This document shows positions 28,312 through 40,127 of a stretch of DNA of 64,000 nucleotides, one piece after another. Source of the stretch: Notospermus geniculatus (Eukaryota; Nemertea; Pilidiophora; Heteronemertea; Lineidae); the NCBI GenBank assembly GCA_002633025.1, contig NMRB01000011.1, forward strand, positions 630,728 to 694,727, given 5' to 3'. The position numbers and the translations under genes were made by a program. Positions within the stretch are counted from its first letter, which is position 1, and each line of letters opens with the position of its first letter. The notes beneath the pieces are model-generated. The model had not been told where the DNA came from, searched no databases, and saw only the letters and a program-made list of their open reading frames with translations.

Positions 28312-29329
28312 ATTTGAAGCACTGTACACTAATCTGTTTTTGCAATATGTCTGGAGCTTATCCAGCCAGCCCCCAACCCCTGGGGGCCTATCCTTTCCCT
28401 CATCCAGAAGCCTATTCACAGTTGCNTAATGCACATGTGTACATCAACAGTTTTCAGACTTCATCGATCACTAGAACAGTTATCCACATCAAAATTCCCA
28501 GGTATGTCAGCTCGTTAACGAACGGTTCCTACCATAATCACAATACCAATCTCTTAATGAAGATGGTCGCATTTCCAGTAGATTTTCAGTTCACGTTGTA
28601 ATCCGTACACCGAATGCATAAAATGTGCACTACTTCACGAAGCAACGATCGTCCATCAACAACTGTATCACTTCCAGAAAATATCCTCAGACTTCTAAAC
28701 CACCCATCCACTGCTGCAGTTTTCATCGAAAGCTTGTCCAGCATCAGTCCACATGAAGCTTACATTCCACAGATACAGCACATTGGAGACTTCGAGTTAC
28801 GCCAACAGACACACTGCAAAAGTATAAATATTCATAACATCAATCAATGCCTGGAACCAACGCTTGAAGAAGCCTCGTGAAATCCTACTCAAACTTCGTC
28901 TAATAATGTTTAATTATGTGAGTGTGACTGATTGCATGGTTCACACGCATGGGGGTGATACGAGATAATAATTGGGGGACACGATCTCAAAATGACAACC
29001 TTCCGGCTGACTTGTTGGCCAAGAAAACTGTGTTGAACTAACAACACTGCGAACAAGTGAAATTTTTGTAGATTTTCATTAGATATTCCTGTCTTCAAAT
29101 GTTGAATGCTTACTCGGGTACAGCGAACACACAATACTGCTCACAATCCCACCAACACTCAACATAGAGACATTATAGTACTGGTGGATCAATCCATTAC
29201 CAGCAAATTTTGCTCAGCTACAGCACAATTGACGTACGACATATAAGAATAAATTGCTCCTTACAGGCAGAGGCATTATCATGTCTTCCTGAAACCGCGG
29301 TGGTCTGCATCCATTAAGTGTTGTGGTAG

Positions 29330-29563
29330 TCAGTCAACAAGTTCTGGTCTCTTTCTATCCAAGTCAGTCAAGTGATCCTGGACCCAAAATCTCATCTCCA
29401 TAATCCATTGCGTAAACAGAGCTTCCCAAGTGGTATTGGAAGTCTTGTCATCGATCTGAAAAACAGGAGTAGTAAATGTATAATTAAACAGAGCTGCCAG
29501 CATCCAGTCTGTGTGATTTAAAGCTGGCGAGTCAAAGAGTGACTGATATAAATCATGTTCCAA
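29330..29563 (-). CDS. Possible terminal exon of an unidentified minus-strand gene
   Basis: An open frame ending ...DRKRPELVD stop. A good acceptor (pyrimidine tract then CAG) lies before IDDKTSNTTWEALF, so the real exon may be only about 29330-29456. Codons look protein-like, with NxT sites and tryptophans, but no family is recognised and no matching upstream exon was found. Confidence 0.2.
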   Translation of the reverse strand: MEHDLYQSLFDSPALNHTDWMLAALFNYTFTTPVFQIDDKTSNTTWEALFTQWIMEMRFWVQDHLTDLDRKRPELVD

Positions 29564-29643
29564 GTATGAATACTGTCATTATGATCTGAAGTACAAAATA
29601 TGAAAAATTGTTCCATTTCTCTTTAAATCTTGAGTTGTTGACT

Positions 29644-29712
29644 GAGGCGGCGCAGTGGTAGAGAAACAGACTTAGGTCAGGGAGGAGTTAGGTTCGATAA
29701 CGAGCGAAGGGT
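29644..29712 (+). repeat. tRNA-like sequence, likely SINE fragment
   Basis: A-box-like GGCGCAGTGGTAGAG followed by B-box-like AGGTTCGATAAC at tRNA spacing; stems are poor. Confidence 0.4.
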
Positions 29713-30330
29713 TTTGATGATGTATGTATATACAGAAAAGCACAAAGAGCTGATGACATGCCCCCAGTCCAATCACAAATCGAATGGGAGTATCAATATT
29801 TGATACACCCGTTTTGACTTGTGGTTGCACTTCGGGATTTTATAGGAATGTCAAAGTATTTCTCTATTGAGTCTCAGCTTTTAACCATTTCAACAGAAAA
29901 GATTGAATAGTGTAACTCCCGAAAGCCCCACTGATCAAATCCAAGTCACAAGATCTAAACTTGATTTTCGTCCGTGGCAAAATAATGGGTAAAAAGTCGC
30001 CCAAAAAGAGCTTAATTTTGAGCTTTCTCTCCCAGATCAACAGTCAGTTATGTTCAAGAAAAACGTAATGTTTCCCCAAAGATTCATTCTGATCAATTTG
30101 CCAAATGAAGGCTAATTAGTTTAACACACTCAGTGCAAAAGACCATGATCTTGTTTACATTATATTTGCCAATGGATGATAACAGCAGACGACCAGAATC
30201 CATTACCGAAATGAAAAGGATGACAGACCTGACCAGGAAACACACAACAAACTTGGCCTTACGTAAAGTATCCTCTTCATTCCAATACCTGAAGGATCCG
30301 AGGTATTTGAAAGCCAATGATATGACAGCT

Positions 30331-30831
30331 GGGAGCTTGACAACTCTCGAGTCTCAGCTAATCCCAACCCATCATCAACCCATGAATTCATCAAAATGCA
30401 GTATTTCAATCTTAATACCGGTAATGACTGAAAATATGGGATAGGCAATATAATGGCTGGGCCCTACATGTACTAACTTACCTATAAACATGTCTTGATG
30501 TTAGAGATATCACTTATAATAGGAGATAACTGTATGAATGATTGAAGTCAAATGACTTTATAACCACTAAAAGCCGGAAGCTTGACAACTCTCGAGTCTC
30601 AGCTAATCCCAACCCATCATCAACCCATGAATTCATCAATTCATCAAAATGCAGTATTTCAATCTTACCGGTAAAATGACTGAAAATATGGGATAGGCAA
30701 TATAATGGCTGGGCCCTATACATGTACTATAACTTACCTATAAACATGTCTTGATGTTAGAGATATCACTTATAATAGGAGATAACTGTATGAATGATTG
30801 AAGTCAAATGACTTTATAACCACTAAAAGCC
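30331..30831. repeat. Two-copy tandem repeat, unit about 250 bp
   Basis: Copies 30331-30575 and 30577-30831 both run from GAGCTTGACAACTCTCGAG (or GAAGC...) to ...ACCACTAAAAGCC with few differences. The second copy has an extra ATTCATCA. Non-coding. Confidence 0.9.
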
Positions 30832-33800
30832 AATAATTCGTCATATCCTGAAGTCATCAATTGCGTGAATTGGTCAAAAGAATCCTGTCAAATTGAAACA
30901 TGATCACTGAGTACGGAACCGGACTCACAACGTAAAGATTGACGCAATCAGATTGAGAATTCGATATCCGGTATCACCTGATCGGTCAAGTGCCATCGTA
31001 CATTTGTCATCTTCGACAACACTCAACGGTACTTTCAAACCCCTCACACATTCCTTACGATACTGTCATGCTATTGAGCTAAATCAAATCACACTCCAGA
31101 AACAGAATCAACTGTTTGATTTTGAAGAGCCAATCTTTTACCAATACTGCCAACTTATGTGATATTGTACGAGATATTGATGGTAATGTATCAGATGAAC
31201 TGTCCTACTTTTCTCAAATAATAATTGGAACTACCCAACATTCACTTGGATATCCAGGGATATGATTGTTGATTTAAAATACTCATGCTGCTACACAATG
31301 CACCGAATTTAACGGACCCATGATTTCATGCCAATACATGAACTGACCCAGAAATTTCTTAGAAATACATCTCCAAGATCAACAGTATACTTTTTCACAT
31401 TTTAAAGGGATGGCCCTGAACATGTCTCACTATAGAATGTTACAGAGATTCATGATTTGGTTGCAGTCAAGTTGGCCATCGACAACTGCACTTGTACTAC
31501 TGCGGAAGGGGGGTACATAATGTCGTTCTTACGACCCTGAGTAACGCATAACAAGCCCCCGCCCATGTTTAAGCTGGGTAACTCATAACTACCCCCTGAC
31601 TGAGTAATGTTTTACCAAGAGTAACACTCATTTCATGAATGAGGTACCCATACTCATCAACTCACCTGCAAATGAGGATTTGGTACTGGCATCTATTCCA
31701 CTTTTTAGGATGATTTGGTATGAATGTCTACTCCTTTTTGTTCCCAAACAACAATGGATTCACTTTCCAGTCTTTAAAGATTTTTATCCTACCTGAGTGA
31801 CAATTCCATATATTCTCAATGTAGCTTCCTGGGCAGTTAACACCACATCAGATTTGAAATATCACCATATCACACTCACTTAAAAAGGAAATACAGGAAT
31901 CCTAGAGCGACTTACCTGGTGTACTTAGACTGTCTCAAGCACGGAAAAGTGACCAACAAAACCAACTCCAGTCATTTCCCAGAAAGGAATTTTGCTTCCC
32001 ACCATTTCCAATCATTGCCATCAACTCAAGTACACCACCCATTGTATGACTGTCTGACCTGAAAATATAAACAATTTGGTCACATTATGCAGATTCAGGT
32101 TTTATTTACTTTATGATGTATTATTTATGCGAGATGATTTTACCACCTATCTTGGAAAACTAGATCGGGTCATTCCTTGTTATCAAATGATATTCTCGCT
32201 TTGATCTGATGCCAGCCGACCAGAATTTCTCAATCACAACGTGATAACCCTGGACTGAAGATTGCAAGAAGATGGTTGAAATGCATGTGATCCATATCTG
32301 AAAATGATCCTCGATTCATATCAGCAACCAGTCTCGTGCATATACAACTATGATCACGTTTGCAACAACGGCTTCCCTCTACAACATTTCACGAGCTTTG
32401 GACACTCCTATTCTTATACAATTTGATCGTTCTGCACCCATTGAGACTGCTCTATTGCTCCAGGCACGATCCACTCATTACATCCGACTGTATCCATGAC
32501 ATGGCTGAATATCGAACTGGAGTCGAAGTATTTTAGTAAACATTCGGACTGAGCTTGGTAATCAGCACAATATTGGCGGCCTAATTACCATCAACTGTGA
32601 TCTAATTACAAAATTGATTCAGGTACTCCATAAAAATGCGTAATAGCACAATTCATAGAACATTGTATTCCAATAGTTAGGATACAGTACAAGAGAATTA
32701 GACCTATGTAGGTTGACGGGTAGAAACAATAGACAGCCATGATCTCAATATCGACAGACTATCAATGAGAAGATTGATCCCCCAAAACATTGAGATTTAT
32801 ATAGGAAGCAGGACATGCACTTTACTATGACAGATTATCTAATATCCCATGATTACAATACCAGGTAGGCCTATCCAAATAGAAAGCAATGACTGGAATA
32901 TTTCACCATTCTTTTGTCTACTGGAGTGGTGAAAGGCTGTTTCTTGAAACTCTACAATATTCATGTCAGATCTAGGTATCACGGAGATCTATAATATGGC
33001 ACTGCAAACTAATTGATCTATTAACCCTTTAAAATCTGACAGCAGAAATAAAAGTAGTTTTGGTGTCGGACGGAACGATAGATTTTGTTGGTAAGCTCAA
33101 TATTTTTTTATACCCTCCTTCAAATGAGTGTACACCGTAGCCTACATCCCAGATGGAGAAACTAATAGTTAAAGAATAAAGGTCCATATTATCAAATACT
33201 ACATTTGATTTTTGGAAAATCAATGGCACAAATCTTTGTGATCATTACACAGTTTGAATTTTGTCCCATTTTCTTGGGTAACCAATTTTGAAACACATGC
33301 GCCACTAGGAAGACCATCAGATGAACTGACACCACATGGTTGAAAAGTAACCGAGGCGAAGAACAGAGATGCCTCCCTAAATTGTGACTAAAGGACAGAA
33401 AAATGCATTCAGCGCTTTTTTTAGAAATACTCATTGATCTCGACTGTATTTTCTTATCCAGGACCAAATCATGTGCAACAGTAGAATTCTTCTCAAGTCT
33501 GCAATCAAAGTAATTCAGACTGTCAACAGAACCGATGCTAACTTCACTCCCCAATCATTTATACATGTATTAACTTTCAACATTTCCATATTATTATCAA
33601 ATCACTGAGTACTTTAATACACAAACTATCAAAAAAACAACCTCGCTCAGCAAATGATAATGATAAGCCACTAGAAAGTGGGACACGGTGGGAAGCGGTT
33701 TTTAAAAAATACATAGATATGTATTGACTTTACATTCTATCATTGTTGGTTGTACTCTTGTAGATGTCCCATCAATCCATCAAAAATTCATTGAATATAG

Positions 33801-34190
33801 ATCCTTTTTGTAACGTTTCCACCATTTTTATGGACACGCACATGTAGTTACAACTTACATGTACACAAAAAATATTAGACATGGAAGTACGCTGTTCAAA
33901 TATCACTGCGACAAATTCGAACAATCGTTACTGAACAATCAGAATGTAAATATCACAAATGCATGAATGTAGAGTGAAAGTGTTGTAGTGAGTTTGGGTG
34001 CAAATCAAGGGCATATAACAGCAGGTTACGGATAGTGTGAATCTTCCAGGGCAGTCCTTCCGGGGGTCCTTTCAGGGACATGAAAAAAATCTGGATTCTG
34101 AACTGATCATGTCATGGTAGTCACAGTAGGTCTATTCCAGTTTGTAAAAGAAATAGGCTGCAGAGGTGAATGAATTCTGTCAAATGAAAA

Positions 34191-34348
34191 CCAGGGCCCG
34201 GTTGCACAAAAGCATACTAGGCGTAGTATCATTCTATCTCCTAGTTGGCTTCTAACTTACTTAGTATGCGTTTGTATATGAAGTTAGAAGCCAACTAGGA
34301 GATAGAATGATACTACGCCTAGTATGCTTTTGTGCAACCGGACCCTGG
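34191..34348. mobile_element. Fold-back element, 68-bp arms with one mismatch
   Basis: CCAGGGCCCGGTTGCACAAA at 34191 is inverted at 34348; the arms match over 68 bp except one base (GGGCCC versus GGGTCC) around a 22-bp centre. Ends are the same type as the element at 21439. Confidence 0.92.
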
Positions 34349-34974
34349 CTACCAGTAGGCCTGACATGCCTGTTGCTGACAATTTTTTTGTACCGGTATT
34401 TTGACTCCATCCCAATCCATCAGCCCAATGGAAATAACGACAGAATTTCATGCTCTCACATTAGGACATCATTGAGACACACAATTTTCCATCAAACCAT
34501 GGAATATGGCCATAGTTATTCCTGTAACCATGCTCTGGAACATTATCCAGCCGAAGGGCCATTCAACTGGAACAGAAACTGTACGTCCACTTTGAGCAAT
34601 GACAACTTGATGATGCTGAGTGGCTGAAATACCTGCTTATGGTTTTTTAAACTGACACACTTCTGAAAAGAAGGCTTTCATCCTTGTTCATAAATATTAC
34701 ATTTTCATGATATCGAGAAACAGAAGTGCACGACGTGAGTACTAGCTCCAGGATGGCAGCTTGGTGGTATTGATTGGAGTCAATCTGACTGGTATGGTAT
34801 GATTTCTATGAGCATGCATGAAGTGGATGGGACCTTGCGACCACAGCTAGGAAACCTGCCATTACCAAGCTACAAAATCGATGAAATGTGATTTATCGAC
34901 TGCTTTTATGGTGATATTGTTGAACTGACTGGTCTGAACAACCCCGATCTATTCTACCAACAGACTGGATTTCA

Positions 34975-35180
34975 TCTGACTTGTGTCTGGATTTAGTAGA
35001 CTGGGCTGAAGTCTGAATAGTGACATGGTTCATGGTCTACTACGAAGTCAGACCTGGGTCTGATTTGAATGGATGGCATGGTCTAACTGTGACATGACTC
35101 AGGTCCTGAGTCTGGTCTGAATTGTGAGTTACAGCCAGACTAACATAGCCTCAAGTCTGAATGGTGACATGGTCTACTTA
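34975..35180. repeat. Degenerate internal repeats of AGTCTGAAT.GTGACATGG
   Basis: The phrase GTCTGAAT(A/G)GTGACATGG followed by TCTAC recurs at about 35012 and 35157, with looser copies between. Origin unclear. Confidence 0.45.
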
Positions 35181-35355
35181 TGGAGGGGCGTCTAGGATAT
35201 TTTAATTCTTACTAGCATTGGTATCCATCACATAAGCAGCCAAGGGATATCACATGATGGAACTTTATCATCTAATTTCGGTGATACCATAGCAATATCC
35301 CACTTATATCCTGCAGGCTCCATAGGAAAAAGGAACTGAGTAACTAGTACTTTTA

Positions 35356-35530
35356 CAGTGGTACCTCCCTGAATGGACACCTGTCCGAAAGACACCCTCA
35401 TTAAGGATACCGGTACCAAACCCAAGTCACAAATGGGTTATTTCTGTTCATTTTGCCTCTGTACGTAGGACTCCTCTCAATTTAGGACAGTCCTAAAGCT
35501 AAAGGTGATCTTGATAGAGAGGTTACACTG
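35356..35530. mobile_element. Tc1/mariner-type MITE with TA target duplication, second copy
   Basis: Ends CAGTGGTACCTCCCTGAATG and its inverse CTTGATAGAGAGGTTACACTG, flanked by TA. Related to 24331-24499. Confidence 0.78.
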
Positions 35531-36479
35531 TAACTTTTGTAAGGCGAGCTGTCATCTTTGGCTAAAGAACAGAGGAAAATGCAAATCCTCAATCAAACAA
35601 CTATCAAGAGAAGAGCATTTAGCATTCAATCCTCACAGTCAAGTGAGTTGTTATGAATCTTCAGGACAGAGATTGCATGATAATGGGTATAATAACTCAT
35701 TTCCAAACCAATTGCAACTCTCATTATTCATCATTATTCCAGCATTTATTGTTCAATAATGTTGATGGAAATCATATCACAGCTGCTCTATAAGAGTCCT
35801 CTTCACTTGGTCGCTCTGAAAAACGAAAATCCCTACTTTGATGAGTCGCCAATGTCAAGGTTATTCTGAAATTCCAAGTTGTCCTCATACTTCACATCTC
35901 ACTCTGTGTAATGTAATGTAAGCCTCTCATTTCTTTTCAACATTCTAACAAAAAATTTGCCCCTAAATTTGAATAAGCAAACAAATAGGCCAAGCTAAGA
36001 TGATACAATTGGTACTTGTCATGAATAGGGCTACGGGGCCATAAGTAAGTAGGTCAGCAGTCAAGTAGGCCTAGCCCTACATGCAAATGAGCAATTGAAT
36101 TAACTGAAAAAGCTAACTACTTTACTTTCGTCTGTCTAAGGTCCCTTCATTAAACACCAATTCATTATGTATGCACTGGCCAAGGTAAAGGCCTTTCAAT
36201 ATGACTGGCTGGCACCATGGCCATTGGTCATTTTTGTTGAATAGAATAGACTTATCCTTTGTATAATTATTCCAGGAGGCGAGACCTCTACTGGCATGAA
36301 TATGTGGAAGGGACCTTAGACCTAGACGAAAGTAAAGTATTTCAATTAGCAGCAACATATGGCCAAGAAAGAAATGCCAATGTGCATTTTCCAAACCTGA
36401 AAATTATTCGCTGAGGCAACAAAAAGGTTTGAACAAACTGTCATTTTTGCACTACAGTCACACATTTTTAACACAGCTG

Positions 36480-36569
36480 AAATGGCATTCGGAACTTCCG
36501 AAGGCAACTGCTCGGCAATTTCCGTACGGTCGCATTTCCCCTCGGACACAATTCCAAGGCAGCCATCTT
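36480..36569 (-). repeat. Inverted copy of the 36.82-kb ATGGCTGCC exon region
   Basis: Read on the minus strand, this begins ATGGCTGCCTTGGAATTGTG and continues TCCGAGGGGAAATGCG ... GTTCCGAATGC. It parallels the plus strand from 36822 (ATGGCTGCCTTGCACTTGTG ... TCCGAGGTGAAATGCG ... GTTCCGAATGC). The donor GT of the plus copy is GG here, so only the plus copy could splice. Confidence 0.6.
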
Positions 36570-36821
36570 GAATGCGCAAGGATTGCTGCCCGTTTGTGAG
36601 AGTTCAAATGCGGTTCGCCTCATCACACCCTGCGCATGAACGAAATAGGTCACACAAAACGTTGCGTTATTGATCAATAATTGGCAGATTGGATGAGATA
36701 CCGGTAAGTTTATAAATAATATGCCTCAAGTTATCCAGCAAATAAGTTTGAACACCTTAACAGGCCAAAATTCTGCCAAAATAGTCCCACGGTCGATCAC
36801 GTGGGTTTGTTGATAAACAAT

Positions 36822-36911
36822 ATGGCTGCCTTGCACTTGTGTCCGAGGTGAAATGCGCCGTCCAGTGGCAGATAAGCAGTTCGCCTCAGGTGGTTCCGAA
36901 TGCTGAAATGG
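36822..36911 (+). repeat. Plus-strand partner of the inverted 90-bp repeat
   Basis: Partner of 36480-36569. The two copies face away from each other across about 250 bp, an arrangement that could be a divergent promoter with duplicated first exons or simply an old inverted repeat. Confidence 0.6.
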
Positions 36912-37332
36912 AAAGCTGAAAAAGGGGCGTGGCAGGTGAACAATCATACAGTGCTGCCATCTAGTGTCGAACTGTAAAACTGCAGAACATGTTGCATGAT
37001 GAGCAAGACAACGAACGACTTACCTTTCGGTCTTTTCCTGGACAAATTGCGCAGTAATGATTGGATTGGAGAAGTCTAAAGTACAATGGCTATTGTGTAC
37101 ATGCGTTTATATTCCAATCGTGCGACTCAGACATGAAAAAACACACCAAGAATGCACGGCAGCCGTATCGCAGATGCACCCATCTGCCATCATTTTCAAG
37201 CGCTATCAATGCTTGCAGCGCCTCACGCGGATTGCGACGGAACTAAACGTCATACGAGGACAATACCCTGCTCGGATGGCTGAGGCAGCCCGCGTCCAGT
37301 TTCAGATCATTGACAAGAGTGAAAGTTCATGA
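36822..37332 (+). CDS. Possible two-exon small protein (75 residues), unidentified
   Basis: ATG at 36822 in an ATATGGCTGCC context starts MAALHLCP. A donor at 36847 (CCGAG|GTGAAA) and an acceptor before 37131 (GCGACTCAG|ACATG) join in frame to a reading frame ending at 37332 (...ARVQFQIIDKSESS). The second exon has a helical, basic look (KRYQCLQRLTRIATELN). No known family recognised. A strong donor on the opposite strand at 37024 suggests that an antisense exon might exist there instead. Weak support. Confidence 0.3.
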
Positions 37333-37783
37333 TGTAATCGTACATGGACTGGGATTGTTATGGTGTTACCTCTGTAACCCAATATTCTTTGGTTGAAAAT
37401 TGGTCATCTATATTAGAACAATTCGTGCGAGCCGGACTAGGCGTTGTCATGGCGACTTCCTTTCGACCATTGCATAGGATATGATAAAAAATTATGAGGA
37501 AACTATACAGTCAAGTCTCTCTATGATAAAATATAGTCCCGTATAACGTTCGACTATTCCAAAACTTTGAGTCACAAAAACAGAATTTACCTCAAGTTTT
37601 TCATTGTCTTGTCGATGTCCCCTTCATCAGACAAGAACAATAAGCGTCCCCGTCATCATAAATTGACCACGTCAAATTCGCGAAAACTCACTGTTTTTAG
37701 AGTTACGTCTGACAACCCAAAAGGGAGCGAAGAGAGGGCGGCGTGTCATATACTGGCGTCTGCGTTCGGAGTGTAATTGTCAA

Positions 37784-37933
37784 TAGGGAGGTTTAGAAAT
37801 CAAACGATAAACATAAACTTTACAACTTTATTTTTCATATTACACATTCACCAGATTTAAAATCGCATTTTCAGTACAAAAATAACGTAGTCGTTAACGT
37901 TTACGTTTATCGTTTGACTTCTTAACCTCCCTA
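37784..37933. mobile_element. MITE-like element with about 35-bp inverted ends
   Basis: TAGGGAGGTTTAGAAATCAA and ...GACTTCTTAACCTCCCTA are imperfect inverted repeats, continuing as ACGATAAACATAAAC / GTTTACGTTTATCGT. Located downstream of the glycosyltransferase gene. Confidence 0.8.
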
Positions 37934-38320
37934 CTACAGGGCCCACAACGGAAGGGAACACAGACGACGAAGAACCTCCTTCCCATCGCTCGCTCCTGAA
38001 TTTTTGGTACTGAATGAGAAAGCTAAGTTAACAAATGATAGGTGATTGTCTTCGACTGTATTTATATAAAAAGGCATGACATGCTCCTCTTTTTCCTGAG
38101 GAAGAATGGGATATCATTTAGTGAAGTTCTTTGGTGGCAAAGCGAACGTATACATAAGATATGCGCAACTATTCGTGACAGACCAATGACGGACGGTCTG
38201 GAGGAGGAGGAGGACGTCCCTCTGAAAATAAGCGCATCATTTTCACTTCTAAGAGCCTCAGGCTAAAACAGTGGAAAAATCTAAATAGAAATCACAGAAG
38301 TATTATAGAATGGACGAGAT

Positions 38321-39523
38321 TCAATGCTTGATGCTGCTGCTGATGTTCTTCACGAGCGCATTTGGCAAAATATTTCTGATATGCAAACTATTATAATCAA
38401 ACCCCTTTTTGAAATACAATTCCTTTCCTTCGGCCCATGTATGGAAATGATGATGGTCGGTGAACGTCACTCTAAAAATCTTGTTAATAAAATGACGACT
38501 GTATAAATCATCACATACTAATTTCTGTCCATACGTCATGCCAAAGATAAAGGCACTAAATCTGCTACATGAGAAGATGACCGTTCTGTTGAAAAGTGTG
38601 TCGTACTTCGGCATGAAGAATTCCGCAGGTGCGACGCCAATACGGCTTGCTTTATTACGGCAAAGTTCAATGGTGAAATTGTCGATGTAGTTGGCGTAAA
38701 TTTTTGATAAGAATACGGGTCCTGTTGTGTGAAGGACACCCAATGGGTTATCCTTATGGACTTTCAGGCTGTCTAAGACGAATTTGAAGAATGGATGTTG
38801 TCCACGGCACATCATAAACGCGTTACAGGCAAGGAATCCAAAGTTGTTCAGCATCTCAATGCGCATGAGATTGCCGTGTTCGTACGGCTCCTGACTCAGA
38901 AGACAAGTGTACTTCTCTATGAGAGGGTTCAAAGACCTCACAGGTTCGATGTCAAGGTCGGCGTACACACCTCCAAATTGATATAAAACGAAGTAGCGCA
39001 TCGCGTCTGCTCTTTCTATATTGTTTTTGTATGACGTAAATAGTGAGTAATAATCCGGGAAATAAATTTTGATGAATTCCGCTGTGTTCTTGTCGGTCCA
39101 TAACCACACTTGCCAATCTGGGTTGGTCGTTTTCCATTTTTCCACGAAAGGAACTGCTTTAGCTGGTATCTTTTCGGATTTCCAAGTCAAGTGGACGATT
39201 TTCGGTACTCCGTCTGAGGCCCGGTTTGTTTCAATTATGGTCGGGTACACCAAATCAGGCAGGTGGCACTTCTCTTGCTTCAGAATCATGCGTGTGACTT
39301 GCGGCACAGTGTGCAAAGTAACCGTGGTGTTACGTTTCGAGAATTCCACAAACTCCACGAAGTCGTCTATCTGTCTCGCCTTCTGAAGGGCTGGTGGAAA
39401 GAAAACTGTCCTGGTGATCACGTCTGGTTTTCCAGTATCGAAGACGAACGTTTTGAAGAAGATGAACATAGCTGTGGTGATGATGATGTATACTGCAACA
39501 CTCCGGCGGTTAAGAAATGCCAT
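38321..39523 (-). CDS. GT32-family type II membrane glycosyltransferase (DXD-containing sugar-binding domain), intronless
   Basis: 400 residues in one exon. A short basic N-terminus is followed by one membrane segment (about residues 9-28, VAVYIIITTAMFIFF), typical of a Golgi type II enzyme. The catalytic domain begins near VPKIVHLTWKSEK. The hallmark RADAMRYFVLYQFGGVYADLD carries the metal/nucleotide-sugar-binding DLD at about 187-190. This matches the DXD sugar-transferase family that includes yeast OCH1, the mannosylinositol phosphoceramide synthases and, more distantly, animal A4GALT. It lacks an obvious A4GALT-type C-terminal domain, so donor and acceptor sugars cannot be assigned. Several NxT/NxS sites (for example NRT, NFT) fit a lumenal domain. 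Single-exon structure suggests an old retrocopy or a lineage-specific intronless family. Confidence 0.88.
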   Translation of the reverse strand: MAFLNRRSVAVYIIITTAMFIFFKTFVFDTGKPDVITRTVFFPPALQKARQIDDFVEFVEFSKRNTTVTLHTVPQVTRMILKQEKCHLPDLVYPTIIETNRASDGVPKIVHLTWKSEKIPAKAVPFVEKWKTTNPDWQVWLWTDKNTAEFIKIYFPDYYSLFTSYKNNIERADAMRYFVLYQFGGVYADLDIEPVRSLNPLIEKYTCLLSQEPYEHGNLMRIEMLNNFGFLACNAFMMCRGQHPFFKFVLDSLKVHKDNPLGVLHTTGPVFLSKIYANYIDNFTIELCRNKASRIGVAPAEFFMPKYDTLFNRTVIFSCSRFSAFIFGMTYGQKLVCDDLYSRHFINKIFRVTFTDHHHFHTWAEGKELYFKKGFDYNSLHIRNILPNALVKNISSSIKH

Positions 39524-39686
39524 CCTGAACGTACTTCTCGTCTTTTGTAAGAAATTTTATTTTCTGAAAGAGAAAAGAGGAAGAATGTCATTAGTGTGTT
39601 TACCTTGTGCTCAACCCGCGACACGGGAGGAATACGAGTGAAATGACCTACTATCTCAGGGTGCGGTGTACTGCTGGTACATTCGT

Positions 39687-39804
39687 GAGTTTTCGCAAAG
39701 CCCCCGAAACGCCAACGCCAATCCCATTGTTCGATAACACGAAGAGAGCAGCAAACAATAGGATAGACGTTCGCGTCGGCGTTTCGGGGGCTTTGCGAAA
39801 ACTC
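39687..39804. mobile_element. GAGTTTTCGCAAAGCCCCC MITE, copy 1
   Basis: Inverted ends GAGTTTTCGCAAAGCCCCCG / CGGGGGCTTTGCGAAAACTC with inner ACGCCAACGC arms and a roughly 60-bp centre. It is 164 bp upstream of the glycosyltransferase start codon, so it may lie in its promoter or 5' UTR. Confidence 0.9.
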
Positions 39805-39994
39805 CTTAGTCATGGCGTAGGGTATTTTGGGATTAAAAAAAGATTAACATTACAAGTAGGCCCCTATACTTTGCTGTCGGCCAAAACATGTAGGTGGGCA
39901 AACAAATTTGTCATCCCACAAAACGTCTGTGATGTCGTGAGAAACGGGGACGGGAGGTCAAGGAATGCGACTGTCCTCGACAGTTCTGTCAAAT

Positions 39995-40127
39995 AATAGA
40001 GAGTTTTCGCAAAGCCCCCGAAACGCCGACGCGAACGTCTATCCTATTGTTCGGTGCTCTCGTGGTATCGAACAATGGGATTGGCGTTCGCGTTGGCGTT
40101 TCGGGGGTTTTGCGAAAACTCTCTATT
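39995..40127. mobile_element. GAGTTTTCGCAAAGCCCCC MITE, copy 2
   Basis: Same family as copy 1. Inverted ends extend as AATAGAGAGTTTTCGC / GCGAAAACTCTCTATT, consistent with a TA target duplication. Confidence 0.9.

Larger units (their letters stand above)
28435..36479. other. Gene-poor stretch
   Basis: Apart from the tandem repeat at 30.3 kb, tRNA-like piece at 29.6 kb, elements at 34.2 and 35.4 kb and a weak exon at 29.33 kb, I see only AT-rich sequence with short chance frames. Confidence 0.5.

Noticed and set aside
34307-34627. 106-codon frame starting in the fold-back element
   Set aside because: Its first part is the right arm of the inverted repeat; the rest has no protein signature.
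37024-37073. Minus-strand mini-exon with a strong donor (GAAAG|GTAAGT) reading NHYCAICPGKDRK
   Set aside because: Zinc-knuckle-like CxxC is suggestive but no flanking exons were found and it conflicts with the plus-strand model.
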